64,000 bases of DNA from Sisyra terminalis (taxonomy: Eukaryota; Arthropoda; Insecta; Neuroptera; Sisyridae): contig OY292277.1 of NCBI GenBank assembly GCA_958496175.1, forward strand, positions 24,260,282-24,324,281, given 5' to 3'. The notes under the pieces were generated by a model. It ran no database searches. It was not told where the DNA came from and saw nothing but the letters and a program-made list of their open reading frames with translations. Numbering within the stretch: position 1 is the stretch's first letter; the number at the start of each line of letters is the position of its first letter. A program made the translations under genes and the position numbers. Positions 49,129 through 61,292 of the stretch are shown here, one piece after another.

Positions 49129-49842
49129 GAAATTTTCTCGGGTTCTTGGGAAGTTCACACGGGTTTGCTGGGCTTACAACAGATGAAGCCTAAGGCTGCA
49201 GTGTTGAGGCTGTGCAAACCTAGTCCTGGTAAGTCGTATAGGGAAAAAAATGTAAAGATTTCTAATTAATGATTACGATAAAATTTCAGATCCTTGGTGA
49301 TAACAACTTAATGCAAATTCTCAAAGGACTATGATCCAAATCAGTTGTTAAAACTAGATTTTTATTCACGACTTTCGGCCCCTTATTGAGCCTTCCTAAG
49401 GCGTTCAAAAACAATCGCCTTAACTTTGTCAATAATAATCCATGTCATGATCCATTTTATAAATACGGTACAGTTAATAAAAAATAATAATAAAAGCTCT
49501 AACCGTATTTATAAAATGGATCATGACAAGGATTATTGTTGACAAAGTTAAAGCGATTGTTTTTGAACGCCTTAGGAAGGCTCAACAAAGGGCCGAAAGT
49601 CGTGAAAAAAAAATCTAGTTTTAACAACTTATTTTGATCCTAGTCCTTTGAGAATTTGCATTAAGTTGTTATCACCAAGGATCTGAAATTTTATCGTAAT
49701 CATTAATTAGAAATCTTTACATTTTTTCCCTATACGACTTACCAGGACTAGGTTTGCACAGCCTCAACACTGCAGCCTTAGGCTTCATCTGTTGTAAGCC
49801 CAGCAAACCCGTGTGAACTTCCCAAGAACCCGAGAAAATTTC
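49129..49842. repeat. near-perfect large inverted repeat (340-bp arms)
   Basis: Arms 49129-49468 and 49503-49842 are complementary almost throughout, around a 34-bp loop centred at 49485-49486. Both outer boundaries and the innermost CCGTATTT/AAATACGG pairing share the same axis. The few differences include one indel in a homopolymer near 49370/49600. The arms carry a LINE-like stretch (CCTCAACACTGCAGCCTTAG) related to 40886-40912. No open frame. Confidence 0.85.
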
Positions 49843-49849
49843 AGCTACT

Positions 49850-50060
49850 TGCGAACAAGATGCTATTCGGCTAATTCAATACTGAAATCGGAGACCCCCA
49901 GCTCTTATAATCTTCATACAGAGTACTGTATTCCAATAGAATATAAGAACCAGTTTCATTCCCTATCCAACAGTATTCCAATAGTTTGAAGATGCTTTCC
50001 CAGCCCACAGTGCTCGGTTATGAGTAGACATCGAATTAAATGCACTATCAAAATGACAAA
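49850..50060 (-). pseudogene. LINE tail fragment
   Basis: The segment continuing out of the right palindrome arm resembles the 40960-41170 LINE remnant in word order (TTTCAGCT, then CCAATAGAATATAAGAACCA, then CCCACAGTGCTCGGTTAT). It is too decayed to give a frame. Confidence 0.45.
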
Positions 50061-50255
50061 ATATCCATGCAATTATGCATAATCAAAAAACTATTTATTA
50101 TTAGAATTTACGTTTATTTTCATATATATATCATTATGTGTATAGTTCTTCTGTCCGTGTGTACAAGGCTGAACTCCTAAAACGCCGGACTTATTCCCAA
50201 TTGGACCATATAGGTGACAAAGATGAAATGCTGAAAATGACCTGTCGATGGCCTG

Positions 50256-50468
50256 TCAACTGACGTTACCGGACAGAACTTGAAGTTTGGCGGAATTTTT
50301 AAAGATCCCTTCAGGATTTCTTCCAGACAGAGTTTGTCCAATGCAGTTGATCAATGTGTCAATTTTCTTTATTCCTTCAAGACCGGGGTTTTTATTCAAA
50401 ACTGCATTTAATTTGCCGCGAACTTTATACGATACTGAACTTAGAAGAGCGTTACTCTGTTCAATCAT
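50256..50468 (-). pseudogene. possible hAT-derived transposase fragment
   Basis: The minus-strand frame has coding-like composition: E-Q-S-N-A-L-L-S-S-V-S-Y-K-V, then L-N-A-V-L-N-K-N-P-G-L-E and I-D-T-L-I-N. It recalls the helical segment before the dimerisation domain in ZBED-type hAT transposases, where L-x-x-V-L-x-K-N-P is common. No catalytic residues are present. A fragment of a cellular gene cannot be excluded. Confidence 0.35.
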
Positions 50469-50499
50469 ATTTTTAATTAATATTTACAAGGACTAGCAC

Positions 50500-51179
50500 A
50501 GAGGAATGTTTCTAGTTTCTCAATTGCATCGAGTATATACTGAAATGTGCTGCAATAAGAGCAATACATTATTTTTTTTTGAATCAAGGATCCTCAAATG
50601 CCAGTTGGCTTGAATTTATTACAATGACGTCTGATTTAGCTAATTTTCCAAAGATTTCTTTTATGGCTTAGTACTTCTCAGTATAAAACAATACAGCTTT
50701 CTATCAAGTTCCCTACCGTGTAAATATATACTTTAGGGGTAGTGTTACGTTTAGTAATTGCACTTCATAAGCTTCTACTCGCGATGGTGCTTTTAAAAAT
50801 ACTTTTTTGGTAGAAAAAGTAAATTTATTGACTATCTCGAATTTGTTTCAGACCTTTTCCGTTACTCAATATAATCCGTGAGTTAAACAGGTGAAGTGGA
50901 GAAATTTTGGATAGAATACTTTCAGAACTTTACGTAAGGTGGACGTATTGACGGTAGAATACAACACACCTAACACGTATAAGTACTAAAATAAGCACTG
51001 TCAATAAAAAGTACCAAAATAAGCAAAAAGACAATAAAAATAGTAGTATATGCATTTGCATATGCATAAAATCAAATGTCTAGTTATGAATCTTGAAACT
51101 TACTTTAATTTAGTAGATATTTCGGCAGTTAGATTTTAAGAATAATTTATCATAATTTTTTTTTGCTGTTTTTGCCTCT
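50500..51179. other. AT-rich DNA
   Basis: No gene or mobile element is recognised. Confidence 0.4.
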
Positions 51180-51700
51180 TGATGATGTTTTCTTACCGCC
51201 AAATTTGTGACCCCAAACATTGGTTATGGATCAACAAATGGTATCTATCGCCGTACCTTGACGAGTGAGGAAATCGACCTTTTCATTCCCCAGTACATTC
51301 TTATGACTCGACACCCAATTCAATGTTACTGGATTTTTGGTGACCAGATCAAAAGGATACGTTGGAATTTCTATAGTAGTTTGGAGTTGGCTTTTGGCGT
51401 TATCGACGTTTTTATTAGTCTAACAGTCGGAGAATATATGGATTTTGCTGCTTTCTAAGCTCTTTTGTAAACATTCCCACGCACAAGCCAGCGCGGTAGT
51501 GTTTCAGCCTGATGTATAGTGATTCCTACTTTCAAAGGTACTAAAAGTTCATACCTCTGGGCTCTTTCGAGAATAAGTCCATATAGAGCGCTGGATTTAC
51601 ACAATTTTCTAGAACGGCAAAATTTGGAGAGTGAAAACTGGCACTAAGTTTAAATCCGGCTCTGTCCATATATGATAAAACCAGAAGTTCTACTAAAAAG
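51180..51700 (-). pseudogene. LINE RNase H remnant
   Basis: The minus strand reads W-V-S-S-H-K-N-V-L-G-N-E-K-V-D-F-L, the W-V-x-x-H-x-x-x-x-G-N-E-x-x-D motif of LINE RNase H. It is preceded by T-A-L-A-C-A-W-E-C-L and I-H-I-F-S-D-C, matching the A-E-x-x-A-I and S-D-S-x-A strands. In-frame stops show that it is inactive. Confidence 0.7.
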
Positions 51701-52552
51701 AAGAAGGAAATAACACCTTACATTAATATCTGTATTTTTGAATTGGATTTCATTGTTGTTCTGGAAAACTCAAATGTTAATAATAAGTAATAAAAAAATT
51801 GAGTTACTCGTTTTCAGTATACGGAGAAAATGATCAGTCATCAATAATTTTCCAAAATTAATTTATGGGGTAACAATCACAAAAAAGAAGTATTTAGCCT
51901 AAAAATTATTTAAATCAATAGTAAATTTTAACTCACTTTCAGTACTAAGCTAAAATTCTCTTATGCTTTTAATTATTTTTTGGTTAGAAAATCAATATTT
52001 TACTTCTGCTTTATCATTATAATTATAACATCGTTATTATTATCAGCTCTACATTTATCATAGCGATAACTAAAAAAATATGTGCAATATTTTAATATAT
52101 TCTAACACCATTTCCTACTTTTCACTTCAATCATTACGCTATAAAGATATTGAAAACTGCCAATTGGTTGATAACAAATGTGCTGTATTTTATATTTTTA
52201 ATAATATTTTTTCCATTATTTTTTTTTTCGTTCTATTGATTATAATGAGTTTTTTTTATACACGTCTTCTGTATCTACGATATTCGTAAATGACAAGTGT
52301 GAAAAGTGATATATTTTAATGCAATTACTATTATTAACTAAAATGTATTCACTTATGTGCATATGTAATGCGGTTTTTCTTTAGGATGCATACATTAACA
52401 CGAGGACGAGTAAAGACATTTATGTAATGTTTTGTTAATAATTGCGTAACGAATATATAACTTGAATGTTATGCATTTTACTTAAATTAAATTTTATACA
52501 CTTTTTAATTTATAAATGTTATAATTACAAGTATATATTTGAATTTATGTAC

Positions 52553-52600
52553 AGTAAAACCTGGTTAAGTGGGGCCTGGATAAGTGAGAACCCTTTGCTA
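52553..52600 (+). mobile_element. pogo/Tigger-like terminal repeat
   Basis: CAGTAAAACCTGGTTAAGTG followed by GGGCCTGGATAAGTGAGAAC resembles the ends of pogo-type elements, which start CAGTAAAACCT. It is preceded by TA. The other end was not found. Confidence 0.5.
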
Positions 52601-52969
52601 TTGATATTTATAATGAGATCCGGACTCCCTTCCATCTAAAGATGTCTGTTTCTGAAAATTAAGCTATTTGTACTGAGATTTTATTTTTAAAGTTTTTTTG
52701 GTGTGTACCTTTTGATTGGGACTTTGTAGCTCAATAGTCAATGATCAGTAAGTAGGAATAGATCGTTCATATAAGAATCGGGTATTCAGCTAGTTTTTTA
52801 AGGTACGGAATATTTGGGTACCGATATAATCTGTGAACCCTGTTAGCTCCCCAGGCAAGGACTCCTTTCGTAAAATTCATTTTTCACTTTTTTCTCTGCG
52901 CGACAAAGTCAAGAATTAGGAAATAAGACGCCGGATCAGTTAAATAAACATAATAAAAAAGATAGCCTC

Positions 52970-53165
52970 TCCAAAATGGCGATTAGCTGGGTATATGATT
53001 TGCGGGACGGACGGTCGATGAACTAAGGAAATGATCTTCTGGAGGTCGCAACCTCTTGGTAGACCAACAGGAAGAGACAAAGGAAGAAAAGAGGAAGAGA
53101 AAGTCTCTTCTTTTAAGAAGAGACTTTTATCCAGGAGTAGATCTCAGGAAGCCGAGAGTAGTAGT
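52970..53165 (+). pseudogene. LINE C-terminal remnant
   Basis: The plus strand reads D-G-R-stop-T-K-E-M-I-F-W-R and then P-L-G-R-P-T-G-R-D-K-G. This matches the R-W-T-K-x-x-x-E-W-R-P and G-R-P-x-x-R-W motifs at the end of some LINE proteins. One stop replaces the tryptophan codon. Confidence 0.55.
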
Positions 53166-53620
53166 AATATATAGTAACCTACATTTATATAAAATAAAAC
53201 ATACTCATTTAATGAAATGGAAATTTTCGTGAATTGTATGTAATATGAATAAGTTTAATGGTTCTCGATGTATCTACAGGCACAGTCGCATTTTGATTAG
53301 TTCAATTTAAATTAGTACCAGCACAGATAGCACTGGTTTACAAATACAGTGCAATACTGATCAATGTCAATAGTCCTTTTACGTAAGACAATTTATCAGG
53401 TTTGAATTTATCAAGTTATGACACGTTTTTTTTATAACAGAGCAGTCCAAATTCGAATAATTCAAAAGCTTCTATGAATAAAATTACGGCTATGACCAAA
53501 AACTATATAACGAAAACTACATATACATTTTTTCTCGGTAAAGATCCTTTTATCGCTGGTGTAGCTATGATTCATTTGTTATATTTTTGGTTTTCAGCCA
53601 ATTTTTCTATTTTTGTACTC

Positions 53621-54254
53621 CAGGTCGGAAGTGGCAAATATTGTCGTCACAGGTTGCACACGACCTGCGGGCCTTTTTTGGAACAGTATCGATATATCGA
53701 TATTTTTAGTCGATATAGGTCCGATATATCGATACACCGAAACAAAAAAATCAATATCAAAAGTTGTATCAAAAACAATATTTTTTTTATTTATGTAACT
53801 AAAGCCACTAGAATCTATAACCGTAAAGGATAGAAACGAAAGGAAAAGAAGCAACTGTATTGGGAACTGATCAATTGGACCATGATATTTGACGGTTGAA
53901 ATTTTAACTATTAATAGCTTAAAGTTCTATTGTCTTTACATTAGTAATAGTGATCACTAAACTATCTCATACGTTTAGATACATATATATAAATGTATCA
54001 TATTGGGTTGCCTGATACAATAAATAGGTTTAAAAATATAAATTAGAAGAGAGCTTTTAAGTTTTTAATATGTGTGTAATTATTACCTAGTGAAAATGGA
54101 GTATTGATAAAAACAAGTGCAAGAAAATACTCATCATTTAGTATAAAAATTACTATTGATAATATTGAACTAAATACGCTATTATTTTAAAAACGCTAAG
54201 CCTTTTGAAAGTTTGATCGATATATCGATATTTTTTTCACTTCCGACATCCCTA
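53621..54254. mobile_element. DNA transposon with GTCGGAAGTG ends
   Basis: The left start (CAGGTCGGAAGTGGCAAATA) and the right end (complement CTAGGGATGTCGGAAGTGAA) are inverted relatives. Each is followed internally by a palindromic ATATCGATATATCGAT tract (about 53686-53730 and 54218-54232). No target duplication is visible and coding capacity is absent, so the superfamily is undecided (hAT-like is possible). Confidence 0.5.
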
Positions 54255-56945
54255 GCCTCATGTTGAACAATTTTGGTTTACAAACATTTCAATTTCTTCT
54301 ATATTTGCTAATAATTGAAGATTGAATATCTTCATTTTCAAACGTTTGAAAGCTTATAAGAAGGTGGTTTTAATTAATATAATTTCAAAATTTTTAGTGA
54401 AATAATATATGATGAGTACAAGTTGAAGGATTTTCCTTATACTTGCGGCAAGTAGAAAATCAATTTTACGTTATGAATTTACATTTTTGAATTCGGTTCA
54501 TTGAGTAACGCAAAAGAAAAATAACGAACTGGAATTCGGAACAAGTACAAATATTAAATATTAAAACATTAAAGTTCTATTACAAACCATTGACCTAAAG
54601 GAAGCAGATAAACAAAAACAATTAATCAGTCATATTACAGAAAACGAAAATAAAATAACTTTAAAACAACTGAAAATTATTTTGTATATTATTTTTGAAA
54701 ATTATAGGTAAACTAAAGTTTAATTTCATATACAATACAGATCTCACATTCCTGTTCAAATTTCTAGCTTATGTTTGAAATCACGTTTGAGTTTAATTTC
54801 AAATATTTTAAATTCTTCAAAAAATATTAATAGATTTATTTGTTTGTACAGTTAAAAAAAAACGTTTGCAGGGATCGCCGTACCTACTTTGAAGCTTTCA
54901 ATAAAAGTACTTGCGATTTTATGGCACAATTAACTAAAGTGTACGAATCTAAAACTTTGCAGAATATTAAAACAAATATGAGCTGTTGAAAATGAAATGG
55001 CAAAATGACTTAGTACGATATACTCGTTTCTAAATGAAAGAAAAAATAATAAAAAGATCGTTAAGATGAAACTTATCGTATGTGCATATTTTCAAAAAGA
55101 TATAATAAACGCAATGAAATGCAAGCGATTGCAGACACAATTTCAAATGAAATGTTTCATTTTATTACTGAGATTGTGAAGACTTTTAATGAGATATAAC
55201 TGAAAACTATGTTCAGCTCTCATATCGGAATATTTGAAGTATTTTCAGTGCTAGTCTTTATGTGAGATGTAGGTTGTAAAAAAGACAATAGCCTTTCAGT
55301 GTGGCTAATCAATTAGTGTTGCACTTTATTCGTCTAAAATGATTTACTGAACAAGAGACACTATATAACTATTTCATAGTTTCATTTAAATGACATTTTA
55401 GGCGTTTCATATTTGTGTTTAGTGGTTTTTCTACATAAACTTTTATTTTAAAACAAACGATGCGGAATAATTTTTATTGTATTCGATTTAGTTATTTTTT
55501 CAATAAACATAATATTTCTTCTATTTTTCTCATATTGATGAAATTACGACTTATGTCTACTATCACTATACTCTGCGGTTTATGTTATTTAAAAAAAAAA
55601 ACTTTTGAATAAACTTGTTTACTTTTTTTATTCCTGATTCAAAATTAAAGCATACGGTATCTATAAATCTTGTTTGAATTCATCCGAATCTCGTGAAAAG
55701 CAAATTTTCAATATTTCTCAGTTATCGGAAGGCCATAATGATAATAAGACCACTTGATAAGTGCCACTTAACGTTCCGAGATCTGGTGGCCAAAAATATA
55801 ACGACTTACGCAGTAAACTTATTTCATTATGGTTGTTCAAAATATGTATTTAACATTAATATTAATGATGTTCTCGAATTGACTGAATCTCCCTTAAAGT
55901 GTAGAAACTTTGTGGATGGATAGAAATCAACTAAGAAATAAAATTTATATGAGTTATAAATTTTTTGTGTGAGCTTAAAAAAATGTATAAAATGGATTTT
56001 TATAACGCATCCTTTCACGTCTTTTCTTTCTATTTTTTGGTAAAAAGAACAAATATTTTAGGTAACTTTTATTTTTGGTACCTTGAGAACGGTAAAAGTT
56101 TTAAGTATGGTTCAAGACTACCAACCCGGTAAAAACTTGTATCTTCTAAGTTCAATTCTCGAAAATTGTTTCAACTCGTTCTGTTCTTAGCATTTATTAG
56201 GAAAACTTTTAAGTCGTATTTACAATTTAATTTAAAAAGTTCTATGATTTTTAGGGTCCAACCGAACTTTTTGTTTTGGTTTCGGCTGTTGTCAAGCCGA
56301 AACTGAATTCGTAAGATGAAAATGATGAGTGATAATTGTTTCTTACTTGTAATATTAAAATCAGTTATGAATACTGACAATTATCACTTGCTTAAAATTA
56401 TTTTTAATATTTTTTTTTTCATTCGAGTGAAAACTAACCAAAGTTTAGAAGAAGTTTTGTTTTTAATATGTAAGAAGTAGGATTTTCTGTTTTTTTTTTA
56501 CCAAAACATATTAGGTAAAAAATATTTTTGTTTTATTATTCGTAAATAATATTTAAAAGAAGTATTAGGTGCATTTCTTTCAAATCAACCCCTTATTTCA
56601 GCAAAAATAATTTATTTGAAATAAGAAGTGACAATAGTATTTTATGTTAGCTCAAATGTTATAGACAAAATGAATAAAAAATATCAATAGGATCAAAATA
56701 AAGACTGAATAATTATGATTAACTTTTTTCCCACGAAAACATGACCTTATGTGGAAGGTTCGGTTTGGCCGAAACTGAGACTAATGCCGAATTTTGGTTT
56801 CAGCCGTAAAAACTAGTTTTGGTCGTACACAAGTGATTTCATTATTTAGCTAATTTGTAGAAATTAACTACGTTTGTAAACCACAAATGACGAGAGATGG
56901 GTATTAAGTGCCTTTGAGGCCATTTTTAAACTTATAAAGTTATGC
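54255..56945. other. AT-rich DNA
   Basis: No gene is recognised. Two short GGCCGAAACTGA-type repeats, each partly self-complementary, occur at about 56260-56310 and 56755-56830. Confidence 0.45.
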
Positions 56946-56949
56946 TATT

Positions 56950-57280
56950 CGTTGCTGCGACTATGAACTGTGACCCGGATCATACAGAAAAGAAGTGTAG
57001 CCAAAAGAACATCTTGGTTGGGAAATTTAAAGACGTAGTTTGGCAGATCGCCAACACAACTGTTCCAGGATGAAGTAAATAAAATGACAATAGTGAATCT
57101 ACTGGTCAGTAAAAACATTAAAGTCAATAGACGCATCGGCTATGACTCCTAATGAAGAAGTATGAGTATAGGAATCCAGTTATGGAGAACTGCTTCCAAT
57201 TCGAACATAGAAATACACATATTTGACAAAGAAATTCTGAAATTTTCGTAAAAAAATATTTAAAACTCATTGCGATATCA
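56950..57280 (+). pseudogene. Jockey-like LINE fragment
   Basis: With frameshifts the plus strand reads G-I-Q-L-W-R-T-A-S-N-S-N-I-E-I near 57170-57220, the Y-G-I-Q-L-W-G-T-A-S-N-S-N-I-E motif of Jockey-clade reverse transcriptases. The preceding part is degraded. Confidence 0.65.
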
Positions 57281-57404
57281 TTTTCGGTGATCCTTTGCAA
57301 AAAAGGCGTGTTCGCGTTGGCAACAAAACTTATGACAGGATCATCCAGGAAAAAAGTACAAAAAATGCGTGTTTTAGTTAAGATCGTTAAGACTATAAAC
57401 TAGA

Positions 57405-57542
57405 CCTTGGACGAAGGAAAACAGAAATCAAAAATGGAATTTTGGTAAACATTTTTACATAAAAATGAAATTTCGGTGAAATTTGCTCTATATTTTATTA
57501 AATAGTTGTAATTGAGAAAAAGTCCTTCGTCCAAGTCGTTGT
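57405..57542. repeat. inverted repeat
   Basis: CTTGGACGAAGGA is mirrored by TCCTTCGTCCAAG about 110 bp later. The intervening DNA is AT-rich and non-coding. Possibly a small MITE. Confidence 0.55.
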
Positions 57543-57545
57543 GAA

Positions 57546-58310
57546 TTATATCTCTTAGACCTGTGTAAAATTTCATTAAAAACGGTTGAGTAGTTTAAGA
57601 AGTTTCGAGAAAAACGTCATAATAGACGCTGCACTGATATACTTGCGGCGTGCTAAGCTTCCCACTGTATATTCGAAACTGTATATAAAAATTTAGGACA
57701 ATATTTTAGAGATACTGTAAAACTTAATAAGACAATAAAAAAATGATTTTTTGAAGCCGTATCACTCATGTAACCTCTTAACACGAGAATGAGTAGAAGG
57801 GAATATTAAAAGCTCTAATTTGGAACCAGGATCTGTTGTAGAATAGATACGTGTTTAATTTTAAATTCAAATTTCATTGTCTGCTTAATTTGTAGTACAC
57901 ACTTACGAAAGAATTGAAATTCACTTAAAAATATATTTAAAATGCCTGCGATCGATTGTCGACCTGTTCGCGATCGACCGTTTGCCCACCCTTGATTTAA
58001 TCTATTTGCGGTAAACATACCTATAGTTCATACGACGGTATTGTCGTAAAAAGATAAATGTCGTCGAAAATCACAAAATTATTTGAATTAAAATAAATAA
58101 AACGACTGCATTATTAAACTAATTTAAAATTGTAACTTTTAAATCCGATATTTGATTTGTAGACTTGCATCCCTAATTCTCAAATGTTGTTTGTTAGCAA
58201 ATTCTTATTTACATTCTAAATTTCACTCATTTAGGGCTCCAAAATTACTCTAAAAGTTTTGATTAGTGAGTGAGTGGCTAAATTAACATACTTCAAATAT
58301 GAATAAAATC
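57546..58310. other. AT-rich DNA
   Basis: No gene is seen. A GC-richer patch at about 57940-57995 (GCGATCGATTGTCGACC, CGCGATCGACCGTTTGCCC) may be the eroded end of a hAT-type element. Confidence 0.35.
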
Positions 58311-58315
58311 TTTAA

Positions 58316-58482
58316 GTAGCCTACTAATAGTTGAGTGACCAAGGTGACCGCTCCAAAATTGGTAGGTGTTGGGTTGGCTCCTCGTATCGAGTAAATTTTC
58401 GACATTTCTCGATTACGGATTTTATAAGCCCTAAAGTCGCTAAAGACCATAGTAGTTATAAAGCGACGGTAAACAAGAATTA
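58316..58482 (+). mobile_element. tRNA-derived SINE, copy 3
   Basis: Head GAGTGACCAAGGTGACCGCT and GTAGGTGTTGGGTTGGCTCC, body CCCTAAAGTCGCTAAAGACC and TATAAAGCGACGGTAAACA. It is collinear with the copies at 30697 and 44250; the B box is damaged. Confidence 0.75.
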
Positions 58483-58914
58483 AAAAAAAATCTTTAAGCA
58501 TAAAAGTTAGACAAATAAAACTTAAAGTTCATTTAAAGTCTAGTAACTTGATCCAATCTTGAAAATTAGAGCTACCTAGGATTTTTTTGGGCAAAATCAT
58601 GAAAAACTAAAAATAAACAACGATACATTTCTAATAAGTGCCTTGTTTGTTTTGGCTTGTCTTAAAGGTGCTACTATTTCGCAAGATATCCATATCTTTA
58701 CGCGTCTTTAAGTTTTAATAGTCTAGAAAGATTTTCCATACTGAATCTGGAAATTTGATCTCAAATATGTTTTTATTGGAAATATTAAGAAAAAAATACT
58801 TGACTTTGATCTACTTAGAAATACTCTTTCCTCTAATTTGTATTAAAATGCAGTTTAGTGTAAATTTAGTTTCTAACAAATCTAATATTAAATAATAATT
58901 ACGTTTTTGTATTA

Positions 58915-59760
58915 TATACAGAGGCAACTTCTAATTTTATCATAAAGATTGCCGTACATACGTACGTTAAAATGTAGGTAGTTATAATAATAATTTACAT
59001 TTCTGAATAAGAAATGTGATTGTGTTTGCCAGTATGTACTCTGTAGGTACTTTGAATTACGCGCTCCAATTGTCCATCTACATGAGTATGAGCTGAATTC
59101 GAGCCACAATCAGCGGTAATTTACGTGAGCGATTTAAAAGATAATTTAGCACGAGATATAATTTTATTCATCCCACGAATATCGTGCACTTTTTCATCGC
59201 TACAAATCTCTAGGATGATTACAGCCAGTACGGTTATGGTAGACCCACCAGGTACATAATGTAGACGTAACGTAGATGGACGAAATATGTGTAAGTACTG
59301 GCTAATGCAACGGCCTAGGTGTAGCTTACTTTACCATTTACTTATAATATTTAATATTATAATGCAAGTAAAGTAAAGAGAATGAAACGTGCATATGGCT
59401 TTATATTCGTGTTATTTGTGCCTAGCTAGAGTATGAATGCATATGTGCATGTATGTGTAAAGTTGAATTCGCTACGCCATTAACAGATGTTCAGAATTTG
59501 GTGTGGCTTGTACCCAGAGCACTTCCACCGCCGCTGCCGAATACCAAACTATGCCTACAATACCTTCAGTACCTACATATGTGCTGCTGTTACCGCTGTC
59601 ATTGCTCATTTTGTTTGAATCGCGCGCTGTTGGATCTTTTGATCACGATTAGTTACGCTTCTAGTTTTATCGTATTCGTATCCTGGCCCCTTTCTAAATA
59701 CATATGATCCATGTATATTTCTCGCACGAACCAACCAAAAACACACATAAACTAATAGGG
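58915..59760. promoter_or_regulatory. candidate regulatory DNA, long non-repetitive block
   Basis: This is the longest high-complexity, GC-richer stretch without coding features. It includes CAATCAGCGGTAATTTACGT, then GATGATTACAGCCAGTACGG and CATTAACAGATGTTCAGAA (with an E-box CAGATG), plus an inverted pair around ATAATATTTAATATTAT at about 59345-59361. Open frames are short and differ in character from exons. Enhancer or promoter function is inferred from composition only. Confidence 0.3.
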
Positions 59761-60199
59761 GTCTAATCCTGTACCACTACCCATATTATTCGTGTTTTTT
59801 ATTTGCTATTTATAAATGACTTCTCAATGCGAAAGATCGATATTGGCCAAAAAAAATCGAAACATTGATATATTTTCAATAAAATTCGATGTTTTTTTTT
59901 TAATAAAACACTAATTTATCAATCAGTATTCCTATTATTAGTTTTGATTACCGTTTTTCAGATTATATCTTTTACTTTGGGCTAAATCACTTTGCTTACT
60001 GATACAAACGGTACATTTTCTTCACGTTACAAATTATTTATAATATAAAATTTAATTTTCCAAAGAAACATGGATGAGAATTGGTGGTTTTATTTGATTT
60101 ATTTTTTTATAAGATTATCCTTAGTGTGCACATTCCAACTTTGCCAGGATGGATGTCTATCTGTCACTAACAGAAATTAGTGTGATATAATTAAACTTA
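59761..60199. other. AT-rich DNA
   Basis: No gene or mobile element is recognised before the Penelope-like element. Confidence 0.4.
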
Positions 60200-60369
60200 T
60201 TCATCTATTTTAATGAATAATAATATATGTATGTCCTATGACTCAATTTGTTCTTTATTACGACGCGTTTCAATAGTTTTTGGCTGTCATCATCAAGCAA
60301 TGATTATTTTGTCAGTTGTAAATAAATTTCATGTAGATTGCTTATTTTAAATAATTTGTCGTTAAGGAT
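60200..60369 (-). mobile_element. Penelope-like element 3' untranslated end
   Basis: On the minus strand this follows the stop of the GIY-YIG frame. It contains GATGATGACAGCCAAAAACT, then ATTGAAACGCGTCGTAATAA and AAATTGAGTCATAGGACATA. The same block is found at 44835-44935. Confidence 0.7.
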
Positions 60370-60864
60370 TTAATTTGGATCCAGTTTGAGGGCTTTGTAT
60401 ATTTCATATTCTTCCAGGGTGTTCATATGTGATCCTTTCTTGCAAATATGTACTGGCTTAAAATTTGTTTTGAAATTTAAGCATTGATGATTTTCGTCAT
60501 AAAGGTATTTTGTAAAATTTGAAGTTATTGTTGAAGTAGGCTTCTTGGATGTATATTCCTTATATCTTGTTCCGAAAGATCTACCAGTTTGGCCAATGTA
60601 GAATTTTTCACCGGAACCACATTTCATTTTATATATTCCGGTTTTATTTTTCGTTGTAATTTGGTTATTCTCCAATGGTTTAAGAACTTTCATTATGTTG
60701 TTGTTTGTTGAAAATGCGATATTGCAGTTATTTTTTAGGAAGTAGGCGATTGTAAAACTAAATATTTTATTGAAGTTTGATTTTATATATTTTTTGTTTT
60801 CTTTTAGTGAAGTTGGATGAATGGATTTTTTAGTAAATTTCGATATTATTTTGTCTGCGATTGA
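60370..60864 (-). pseudogene. Penelope-like retroelement: end of RT and GIY-YIG endonuclease
   Basis: An open minus-strand frame of about 165 codons ends at a stop at 60370-60372. The N-terminal third (including Y-F-L-K-N-N-C-N-I-A-F-S-T-N-N-N) matches the connector after the reverse transcriptase of Penelope-like elements. The rest is a GIY-YIG nuclease: G-I-Y at 60637-60629, then Y-I-G-Q-T-G-R-S, followed by R-Y-K-E-Y. The C-terminus is L-E-E-Y-E-I-Y-K-A-L. In the family this endonuclease nicks target DNA for reverse transcription. The upstream RT is missing or frameshifted, so this is a 5'-truncated copy, though the surviving domain is intact. Confidence 0.85.
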
Positions 60865-61187
60865 TATACATCCAAGAAACCTTTTAAGCCATTATTATTT
60901 CTAAGGAAAATATCACAAGATTTGTAACGCTCATTCTACACGAAAAATACACTGTACAGTACGTAAAAAAGTCAAGTATGATAGAAACTTCATTCATTGT
61001 TAGCTACATATACAAATAACTAAAGGATCCGATGAACTTCGTACAACCTAAAATTATTGTTGATAGGTAAAAAAGCCACATTTTCAATTATTAATATGAA
61101 TATAAACAAAAACAAAAACAAATAGTATATTAAGATAGGGTTTTTTTTTAACTACAAAAATATAATCAAACTTTTTTCTTAATGAAT

Positions 61188-61292
61188 TTTATTTGATTTT
61201 TGTACGACATTCGTCACCTTTCGAGATTGTAACAAGTACTCAATAAAGTCCTGCAAGGTGATGAAACGTCGTATAAAAATCAAATGAAAATC
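61188..61292. mobile_element. inverted repeat, possible Penelope-type terminus
   Basis: GATTTTTGTACGACATTCGT and CACCTTTCG mirror GCAAGGTGATGAAACGTCGT and ATAAAAATCA across a 45-bp middle. The GATGAAACGTCGTA string resembles the terminal region of Penelope-like elements. Confidence 0.45.

Noticed and set aside
57815..58018. 67-codon minus-strand frame containing R-S-R-T-G-R-Q-S
   Set aside because: Composition follows a GC-rich patch that looks like a transposon end; no family match.
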